Source of the DNA: Verrucomicrobia bacterium Tous-C9LFEB
GTDB taxonomy: Bacteria; Acidobacteriota; Terriglobia; Terriglobales; Acidobacteriaceae
Direction of reading: 5' to 3'
Assembly: GCA_903970445.1 (NCBI GenBank)
Contig: CAJCIP010000052.1
Coordinates: 1 to 64,000, forward strand
Length of the DNA stretch: 64,000 nucleotides
The translations under genes and the position numbers were made by a program. Below are positions 58,033 through 64,000 of the stretch, piece by piece. The notes beneath the pieces are model-generated. The model was not told the DNA's origin. It did not search any database and was given only the letters and a program-made list of their open reading frames with translations. The stretch's first letter is position 1, and each line of letters opens with the position of its first letter.

Positions 58033-58745
58033 TGCGGATCTTCACCAAAGCACTTACGATGACCATCTGTCTGGCGTTGGCAGCGACATGTCATGGTTCG
58101 GTGCTTTCCAAGCTGAAGCCAAAATCGAAAAGTCCTGAGCAGCTGCGTGCGGAATATTTGGCACGCCTGCAGCAACAGAATCTTCCAGCGATCGAAGATC
58201 ACACCGTAGGCAGCCTCTGGTCACCGCAAAACGCTCTCGGCGACTTGGCGGTGGACTATAAAGCACGACGCTTGAACGATACGATTACTATCCAGGTTGC
58301 GGTGCAAACCTCCGCGGCTCAATCCGGTTCGGTGAATACATCACGGGCCTTCAACACCAGCTCGGCAATCACTGGGATTGCAGGCAACGCACCCAGTGCG
58401 ACGAATCCGCTGCTTGCTGCCAACTCAAACACTGCACTGAAGGGTTCAGGGGCCACTGCTTCCAACACAACGTTTCAAACGAGCCTCACCGGACAAGTGA
58501 TCGCGGTACTGCCAAGCGGCAATCTTGTTGTTGAAGCCGAGCGAGAGATCTTCATGAACAATCAGCACGAACACATCATCGTGCGCGGGTTGGTTCGGCC
58601 TGGGGACGTGGGTCCATCCAACACTGTTCTCTCTTCCGCGCTCGGAAATCTGGAAATAGAAATGAAGGGCAAAGGCATCATCTCCGATGGCACTCGCCCA
58701 CCAAATCCCATTACAAGGGCGATCCTATGGCTATTTGGTTTCTAA
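58032..58745 (+). CDS. flgH: Flagellar L-ring protein FlgH
   Basis: 237 residues. VGSLWSPQNALGDLAVDYKARRLNDTITIQVAVQTSA and LTGQVIAVLPSGNLVVEAEREIFMNNQHEHIIVRGLVRPGDVGPSNTVLSSALGNLEIEMKGKG are the FlgH signatures. The N-terminal signal ends LAATC (Cys20). FlgH is usually a lipoprotein, but Thr just before the Cys is a poor lipobox residue, so lipidation is uncertain. Outer-membrane ring. Confidence 0.94.
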   Translation: MRIFTKALTMTICLALAATCHGSVLSKLKPKSKSPEQLRAEYLARLQQQNLPAIEDHTVGSLWSPQNALGDLAVDYKARRLNDTITIQVAVQTSAAQSGSVNTSRAFNTSSAITGIAGNAPSATNPLLAANSNTALKGSGATASNTTFQTSLTGQVIAVLPSGNLVVEAEREIFMNNQHEHIIVRGLVRPGDVGPSNTVLSSALGNLEIEMKGKGIISDGTRPPNPITRAILWLFGF

Positions 58746-59878
58746 GCTCACGCACAGCTGCATCCATGGCCGCGTGGCTGATTGTCATCGGTTCTTTCTG
58801 CACATGGCTGACGCCAACCGTGCAGGCTTCGGTGCCTGAGCGCAAGGTACTTATCCGCGACGTCACTGAGATTCAAGGCGTTCGCGATAATCAACTTGTC
58901 GGTTACGGCCTTGTTGTGGGTCTCAAGGGTACAGGCGACCGGCAGCAGACCTTTTTCACAGTACAAACCTTGGCGAACACATTACAACGCATGGGCGTAC
59001 AGATCGCACCCGGCGTTGTCGTCGTAAAGAACGTTGCCGCCGTTTTCGTTACTGCCAAGCTACCCGCTTTCTCGCGACCGGGTATGCCGCTCGATGTGAC
59101 CGTATCCTCCATTGGGGACGCTAAAAGCCTCGAAGGCGGCGTGCTTCTCATGACAGCTCTGAAGGCGCCCGATGGACAAGTCTATGCGGAGGCGCAAGGA
59201 GCGCTGCAGCTTGCCGGCTACTCGGAAGGTGCTGGTGGGCAGCTCAAGTCCGTCAACCATCCGACTGTAGCAATAATCTCAGGCGGAGGTACAACCGAGC
59301 GCGATGCCGCTGTGGACCTCAGTCGATTTAGCACTGTCTCCCTGCTCCTGCACAACTCAGATTTCACTGCGGCGCGGTCCGTCGCTGAAGCGATCAACAA
59401 AGACTTCTCGCGTAACGTGGCAGCTGCAGTCGATAGCCGGCGTATCGATGTGAACGTCGCTGCGGCGGGCGAGGGTTCTGTTCCCGGACTCATAGCGCGG
59501 GTTCAGAACCTTGCGATTCGAATCGCTCCCCCAGCCAAGGTCATCATGAATGAGCGGACGGGCACGATTGTGATGGGCGGAGACGTTAAGCTCACCGCGG
59601 TGTCAGTGATACACGGAAGCCTGACGATTCAAGTCGTGACAACACCAGTGATCTCGCAGCCGGGACCATTCTCGAATGGCACCACCGTTCAAACACAGCA
59701 AACGAGCCTCGCGGTCAAGGATCCTCCGGCGCAGTCTATCCAGCTGGAGGAGGGGGCTAACGTTGAAGAGCTGATCCGCGGTCTCCACGTAATGGGCGCC
59801 ACATCACGCGACGTTATCGGCATTCTGCAAGCCATCAAAGAGGCTGGCGGTCTGCAGGCGGATTTGGAGGTGATCTGA
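58727..59878 (+). CDS. flgI: Flagellar P-ring protein FlgI
   Basis: 383 residues, AAGGG eight bases before the ATG, overlapping flgH by 19 bases. Signal peptide to about VQA, then VLIRDVTEIQGVRDNQLVGYGLVVGLKGTGD and IVMGGDVKLTAVSVIHGSLTIQV, and the C-terminal LEEGANVEELIRGLHVMGATSRDVIGILQAIKEAGGLQADLEVI. Periplasmic ring around the rod. Confidence 0.95.
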   Translation: MAIWFLSSRTAASMAAWLIVIGSFCTWLTPTVQASVPERKVLIRDVTEIQGVRDNQLVGYGLVVGLKGTGDRQQTFFTVQTLANTLQRMGVQIAPGVVVVKNVAAVFVTAKLPAFSRPGMPLDVTVSSIGDAKSLEGGVLLMTALKAPDGQVYAEAQGALQLAGYSEGAGGQLKSVNHPTVAIISGGGTTERDAAVDLSRFSTVSLLLHNSDFTAARSVAEAINKDFSRNVAAAVDSRRIDVNVAAAGEGSVPGLIARVQNLAIRIAPPAKVIMNERTGTIVMGGDVKLTAVSVIHGSLTIQVVTTPVISQPGPFSNGTTVQTQQTSLAVKDPPAQSIQLEEGANVEELIRGLHVMGATSRDVIGILQAIKEAGGLQADLEVI

Positions 59879-60261
59879 TGCTATCGGCGATCTCATCTGC
59901 CACCTTTGGTTCTTCCGCACAAGTGTCTTTGCCTTCACAATCAACTGAAGCGCTGAAAGCGATTGCCGCATCCGCGAACGATGACAAGAAGATCGACAAG
60001 TCTGCGAAGGACTTCGAAGCGATCTTGCTCGGCAATATGCTGCAAGGTGCTGAAGACAGCTTTGCCAAAGTACCGGGGACGGACGACGAGGAGAATGATA
60101 CGGATTCCGGGGGTAGCCAGTTTCTTTCCATGGCGATGCAATCACTCGGAACTTCCCTCTCCGGAAGCGGTGGTATCGGCATTGCGAAGATGATTTCGCA
60201 ATCGCTTCACAGAACGGAGGAAACCGCGCCGCAACCAGCGGTTAAAACCTCTGAGCATTAG
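59878..60261 (+). CDS. flgJ: Rod-binding protein FlgJ, N-terminal domain only
   Basis: 127 residues. AKDFEAILLGNMLQGAEDSF and FLSMAMQSLGTSLSGSGGIGIAKMISQSL match the rod-binding half of FlgJ. The peptidoglycan-hydrolase domain of enterobacterial FlgJ is absent, as in many phyla. It probably helps rod assembly; another lytic enzyme must open the wall. Starts on the last base of flgI. Confidence 0.9.
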   Translation: MLSAISSATFGSSAQVSLPSQSTEALKAIAASANDDKKIDKSAKDFEAILLGNMLQGAEDSFAKVPGTDDEENDTDSGGSQFLSMAMQSLGTSLSGSGGIGIAKMISQSLHRTEETAPQPAVKTSEH

Positions 60262-60296
60262 TTTTCGGGTCGTTCACTTTTTTCCGAGCCTCCGAC

Positions 60297-60323
60297 TAAA
60301 CGCTGGGCAATATCTGCCGATAA
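60297..60323 (+). promoter_or_regulatory. Sigma28 (FliA) promoter of flgM
   Basis: TAAA (60297-60300), exactly 15 bases, GCCGATAA (60316-60323): a full match to the FliA consensus, 27 bases before the flgM ATG. Confidence 0.88.
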
Positions 60324-60350
60324 GGTTACGTTGCCGAAGGAGGAACCAAG

Positions 60351-60632
60351 ATGAAAGTTGAACTGAGCAACTCACTTCCGACCCAGGGGATTCTGGATCG
60401 TCCAAGTTCGAAGGTTGCAAGCAGCAATGTCTCGTCGGCCGGCGTAGCGCAGGATCGCACAACGTTTAGCTCGAAGTCGCAATCGGTTCAGTCACTGGTG
60501 AACCAGGCGCTGAGTTCACCAGAGATTCGTCAGGACCGCGTTCAATCCTTGAAGAGTTCAATCGCCTCCGGTGATTACAAGGTGGACGCAAACAAGATCG
60601 CAGGGGCCATCATCTCCGAAGGTGGCCAGTAG
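60351..60632 (+). CDS. flgM: Anti-sigma28 factor FlgM
   Basis: 93 residues. The C-terminal half (SVQSLVNQALSSPEIRQDRVQSLKSSIASGDYKVDANKIAGAII) is the FlgM sigma28-binding region; the N-terminus is Ser-rich and likely disordered. It holds FliA inactive until it is exported through the finished hook. AAGGAGGAA precedes the ATG. Its own sigma28 promoter gives the usual feedback loop. Confidence 0.93.
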   Translation: MKVELSNSLPTQGILDRPSSKVASSNVSSAGVAQDRTTFSSKSQSVQSLVNQALSSPEIRQDRVQSLKSSIASGDYKVDANKIAGAIISEGGQ

Positions 60633-60683
60633 AAGTAACGCAAAGCAGGTCAGGAAGCGGAGTCCTGGTCAGAAGGGCGACGC

Positions 60684-61112
60684 ATGAATTCCGACAGACT
60701 GCAGACGCGAGCCGAATTGGCTAACGCATACCAGCAGCAGTTACAAGCTCTCGGATATGAGATCCGTGTCGCCATGCAGGCGATTGCGTCGAACTCTCTC
60801 GAGAAGCTTGAGGATAGCGTCGCCACCCAGCAGGTTCTGAGCACGGAGCTCGCAAAGCTAGCCAAACGTCTTTCCGAACAGCTCAATTCCCCAGAACATG
60901 CACTCCAGGCTTTTCCCTCGGGGCCGGTGGAAGAGAAGGTCCACTCCACGGGGCGAGCTATCCATGAGCTGAACGCGCAGTATTCTTCCCTGCTGAAGCA
61001 TAGCGGGCGTTCGATCGCTCTTCTTTCTTCTTTGTGCAGAAGCCACGCAGGTCAATTTCCCGAGGCGCGCGGGGCCAGGTTGAAACGCCAAACCTGGTCT
61101 TGCCATATGTGA
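60684..61112 (+). CDS. flgN: FlgN-family chaperone for FlgK and FlgL
   Basis: 142 residues, alpha-helical (LANAYQQQLQALGYEIRVAMQAIASNSLEKLEDSVATQQVLSTELAKLAKRL; HELNAQYSSLLKHSGRSIALLSSLCRSH). Sequence similarity to FlgN is weak; the assignment rests on the helical pattern, the size and the position between flgM and flgK. Last ~25 residues are basic. Confidence 0.78.
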   Translation: MNSDRLQTRAELANAYQQQLQALGYEIRVAMQAIASNSLEKLEDSVATQQVLSTELAKLAKRLSEQLNSPEHALQAFPSGPVEEKVHSTGRAIHELNAQYSSLLKHSGRSIALLSSLCRSHAGQFPEARGARLKRQTWSCHM

Positions 61113-61116
61113 CGCT

Positions 61117-62484
61117 ATGAACCTGAATGCCACACTTTCGACGGCCGTTCAATCTCTCTTCGTAAGCTCTGCAGAGATCCAAACGACGAACAACAACATC
61201 GCGAACGCGAACACTCCTGGCTACACACGCGAATCTGTCTCGCTCAGCGAATCCCTGCCAGACGGCAGCGGTCTCGGAACGGGTGTCGAACTCACTGGAT
61301 ATCAAAGTGTCCGCGACGAACTCCTGCAAGGACAGATACAAAGCCAGACGCAATCCCAGAGCGGCGCGACTGCCGAGTTGAACACTATGCAGCAAGTGCA
61401 GACCGTTTTCTCCTCGTCAACAAGTGACATCAGTACGCAGATGTCCGCTCTCTTCTCTAGCCTTTCCAGCCTTGCCGCGACCCCGTCTGACTCTTCACTG
61501 CGTCAGTCAGTGCTTACAGCAGGGCAGAACCTAGCCAACACCTTCAACTCGGCTTCAACGTCACTCACTTCCCTGCAGACCTCCTTGAACTCACAGGTAA
61601 CGCAGGACGTGAGTCAAATCAATAAGCTTACACAGCAGATCGCCGCGCTCAATCCACAGATACAGGCCGCACAAGCAAAGGGACAAGGCGCCGGCACATT
61701 GCAGGATCAGCAAGATCAGCTCGTCCTCAGTCTTTCAAAGCTGGCGAACGTTTCCACAACGAAAACAGAAAACGGGATCACCCTCACAACCGGTAACGGA
61801 ACACCACTGGTCGTGGGAACAAATAGCTACGCGTTGCAGACCACCACCGGAACCGATGGTATGACTCATGTCCTCGACACAAATGGGGTGGATATCACTT
61901 CCACAATCCAGGGCGGAGATCTTGGTGGCACGCTGCAGGCCCGCGACAAAGACATTCCCGCAGTACTCAATAAGCTGGACTCCCTTGCGAATGATGTTGC
62001 GACGGCGTTCAACACAGCGCAGGCAAAAGGCTACGACGTAAACGGAACGGCGGGCGTGAACTTCTTTTCGATTCCTTCGACTGTCGCTGGGTCAGCGGCA
62101 GGCATCAAGGTTTCCCTCACCGATCCGTCCCAGATTGCGGCGAGCTCCGACGGAACGACCGGAAGCAGTGGCAATCTTTCGAGCTTCGCAGATATCGAGA
62201 CCTCGAAGTTAGCAACATCTGGCGATACTCCGGTAAACACCTACGCCAACCTGGTGTATCAGGTCGGCACCATGGTCTCCACGGCAAACACCACCGTCAC
62301 CGCGACGACTTCTAGCCTGCAGCAGCTGAATGATCAGCTTTCCTCGGTATCTGGCGTTTCAATTGACGAAGAGTCTGCCAACCTCATCCGCTATCAACAA
62401 GCCTATGAAGCTGCGGCACGTGTGGTGAATACCGTCAGCACGCTCTTTAGCGTAACCATGAATATGGGCGACACCACGACCTAG
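61117..62484 (+). CDS. flgK: Hook-filament junction protein FlgK
   Basis: 455 residues. N-terminal LFVSSAEIQTTNNNIANANTPGYTRESVSLSE, middle helical part with SLSSLAATPSDSSLRQSVLTAGQNLANTFNSAS and QINKLTQQIAALN, and C-terminal VSGVSIDEESANLIRYQQAYEAAARVVNTVSTLF. First junction protein between hook and filament; four bases after flgN. Confidence 0.94.
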   Translation: MNLNATLSTAVQSLFVSSAEIQTTNNNIANANTPGYTRESVSLSESLPDGSGLGTGVELTGYQSVRDELLQGQIQSQTQSQSGATAELNTMQQVQTVFSSSTSDISTQMSALFSSLSSLAATPSDSSLRQSVLTAGQNLANTFNSASTSLTSLQTSLNSQVTQDVSQINKLTQQIAALNPQIQAAQAKGQGAGTLQDQQDQLVLSLSKLANVSTTKTENGITLTTGNGTPLVVGTNSYALQTTTGTDGMTHVLDTNGVDITSTIQGGDLGGTLQARDKDIPAVLNKLDSLANDVATAFNTAQAKGYDVNGTAGVNFFSIPSTVAGSAAGIKVSLTDPSQIAASSDGTTGSSGNLSSFADIETSKLATSGDTPVNTYANLVYQVGTMVSTANTTVTATTSSLQQLNDQLSSVSGVSIDEESANLIRYQQAYEAAARVVNTVSTLFSVTMNMGDTTT

Positions 62485-62525
62485 CGCTGATCGCCTAAGT
62501 CTCTGCGGTTTCCAAGGACAACAAC

Positions 62526-63413
62526 ATGCGAGTCACAAGTCTTATTCCGGACGCACAATACGGCATTCAGCAGAGCGAGCAGTCGCTTTCTACAGCCTTG
62601 CAGCAGCTGAGCACCGGTAAGCGCGTCAATCAAATCTCCGACGATCCGTCAGCATACGCAAACAATCTCAAGTCGCTCGCCGCATCGGCGAACGTCGACC
62701 GCTACACCAGCAACATCACCACGATGCTTCCTAGGTTGCAAACTGCGGACGCTGCATTAAGCTCCGTTGTCACGTCCTTGAACCAAGCCATTACGTTGGG
62801 CACAGAAGGCGCGAACGGTGGGCTCACCTCCGCAAATCGGCAAGCTATCGCTTCGCAGGTGCAGTCTGTTCTGACCGGAGTCGTTTCTCAAGCAAACACC
62901 TCCATTCAAGGCGTATATGTTTTCGCCGGCACCGCGAATACACAAACACCATTTACTGCGGATCCCACTGCGAGCAGCGGCTATACCTACAACGGAAACA
63001 GCGACGTCAACCAGGTCAAGGTCGGTGATTCCACAAGCGTTAGCGTTGGTGTTCCTGGCAGCACGATCTTCACTTCAGGTGCGGATGTTCTTGGCTCGCT
63101 AGCAAAGCTCGTAAGTGCACTGCAAAGTGGAACGACCACTGACATTGCGAACGCAACGGCTGGGATAACTTCTGCGTTGAACTACGTGGATCAACAGCGC
63201 ATACCTCTAGATAATTCGATCTCAACACTCAACTCGCAGGAGACGTACCTGAGTCAAGAGACAGTCACGCTTACATCACAGCAAACGTCGCTGGTGGGCA
63301 TCGACACAGCGACAGCAGCTACGAACCTTGCGCAGGCACAGGCACAGAACACAGCTGTGCTGGCAGCCGCCGCGAAGGTGATGCCACAGACTTTGCTGGA
63401 CTACCTGAAGTAG
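62526..63413 (+). CDS. flgL: Hook-filament junction protein FlgL
   Basis: 295 residues. The flagellin-like N-terminus has QYGIQQSEQSLSTALQQLSTGKRVNQISDDPSAYANNLKSLAAS, followed by GVYVFAGTANTQTPF, the FlgL signature, and a C-terminal helix ATAATNLAQAQAQNTAVLAAAAKVMPQTLLDYLK. Second junction protein, below the filament. Confidence 0.93.
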   Translation: MRVTSLIPDAQYGIQQSEQSLSTALQQLSTGKRVNQISDDPSAYANNLKSLAASANVDRYTSNITTMLPRLQTADAALSSVVTSLNQAITLGTEGANGGLTSANRQAIASQVQSVLTGVVSQANTSIQGVYVFAGTANTQTPFTADPTASSGYTYNGNSDVNQVKVGDSTSVSVGVPGSTIFTSGADVLGSLAKLVSALQSGTTTDIANATAGITSALNYVDQQRIPLDNSISTLNSQETYLSQETVTLTSQQTSLVGIDTATAATNLAQAQAQNTAVLAAAAKVMPQTLLDYLK

Positions 63414-63473
63414 GTTGTCCAGTTCCAAAGCTTCGCCTTATGACACTTTGGTGGAGTTAGTGCAGTAACTGAT

Positions 63474-63500
63474 TGAACAGAAACAGATGCAAGCCGATAA
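63474..63500 (+). promoter_or_regulatory. Sigma28 promoter of the flagellin gene
   Basis: TGAA (63474-63477), 15 bases, GCCGATAA (63493-63500). It leaves a ~95-base leader before the flagellin ATG at 63602, long enough for leader-based control. Confidence 0.8.
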
Positions 63501-63601
63501 ACAGTTTGTCCAAGGCGTCCACCTTAGACGAGAGAACCTAAACGAAGCGGTTCCTACAAATTCGCCAGGGCGCAGATTGGTACATAAAAGGAGAATTTAC
63601 A

Positions 63602-64000
63602 ATGTCACTTACTATCCTGAATAGCATCTCTGCGCTGTCTGCCGAGAATTCATTGTCCACCACGCAGGCCAACCTGCAAAAAACCCTGACCCAGCTTTCA
63701 ACAGGCCTGCGCATCAACACCGGTGCAGACGATTCCGCCGGTCTCTCGATCGCGAACGGCCTGCAGGCAAACATCGCTGCACTCACACAGTCTCAGCAGA
63801 ATGCCAGCAATGGCATCGGCCTGCTCCAGACCGCTGACGGCGCTCTCTCTCAGGTAACCACCCTCCTGAACCGCGCTGTCACGCTTGCGACAGAAGCTTC
63901 CTCCAGCGGCCTCGGCACGACACAGTCAGCCGCTCTGGACACCGAGTTCCAATCGATCCTGACGGAAATCACACAGATCGGGAATGCGACGAACTTCAAC
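63602..64000 (+). CDS. fliC: Flagellin, N-terminal part (continues past the window)
   Basis: 133 visible codons with no stop. AAAAGGAGA is placed eight bases before the ATG. MSLTILNSISALSAENSLSTT is a D0 domain, then LTQLSTGLRINTGADDSAGLSIANGLQANIAALTQ and the D1 region LNRAVTLATEASSSGLGTTQSAALDTEFQSILTEI. It is the filament subunit. The canonical SAKDDAAG segment reads GADDSAG here. Confidence 0.95.
   Translation, partial: MSLTILNSISALSAENSLSTTQANLQKTLTQLSTGLRINTGADDSAGLSIANGLQANIAALTQSQQNASNGIGLLQTADGALSQVTTLLNRAVTLATEASSSGLGTTQSAALDTEFQSILTEITQIGNATNFN

Overview
The window looks like a chromosomal segment from a motile, heterotrophic soil-type bacterium. The best fit is the Acidobacteriota (Terriglobia/Acidobacteriaceae). 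This is an inference from gene content and protein style: a cohesin-domain protein next to GspG-like pseudopilins, an ETF/FeS oxidoreductase module, GH43, and an E. coli-like MotAB with a complete diderm flagellum including L and P rings. There is no rRNA, and I see no CRISPR array, prophage or insertion sequence. One tRNA gene (Ser-GGA) is present.

Layout. 1-1.8 kb: the 3' end of a secretion/pilus locus (cohesin-domain protein, two pseudopilins). 1.9-9.1 kb: a secreted amidohydrolase, an M48 metalloprotease, QueF, an MFS transporter, a family 2 glycosyltransferase and, convergent with it, IspG. 9.3-15.7 kb: an acyl-CoA oxidation module (acyl-CoA dehydrogenase, SDR hydroxyacyl-CoA dehydrogenase, EtfB, EtfA and a membrane FeS protein that should carry ETF electrons to quinone). 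15.7-24.3 kb: GH43, a GT-C-like membrane protein, AccA, a degenerate CPBP protein, a secreted BamE-like protein, a 59-residue Cys-pair protein with its own terminator, a DDAH-like protein without its cysteine, ThiD and ThiS. 24.6 kb: tRNA-Ser. 25.0 kb: a GT2-TPR glycosyltransferase, followed by an 826-base stretch with no convincing gene.

27.3-64.0 kb is one almost uninterrupted flagellar island, nearly all on the plus strand: motAB; a PilZ gene (opposite strand); an OmpR-type regulator with a kinase-like partner; two sigma54 activators with a PAS histidine kinase; flgBC-fliEFGHIJ; fliK-flgDE; fliN-like-fliOPQR-flhBA; fliA-fliM-fliN; two unusual signalling proteins; flgFGAHIJ; flgMN; flgKL; and the start of flagellin, cut by the window end. 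flhF, flhG, fliL and chemotaxis genes are absent from the window.

Regulation can be read directly from the DNA. Sigma54-type -24/-12 elements lie before the flgS-flgR-flgB operon, fliK, the fliN-like/fliOPQR operon and probably flgF. Sigma28-type elements (GCCGATAA with TAAA or TGAA upstream) precede flgM, fliC, flgS and the PilZ gene. Two of the sigma54 promoters share an identical pair of 9-base inverted half-sites (AACTAGGCA / TGCCTAGTT), a probable flagellar operator. Together with a FleQ-like activator that has no DNA-binding domain, a catalytically incomplete kinase and a Cys-rich MshEN protein, this is the most novel part of the window.
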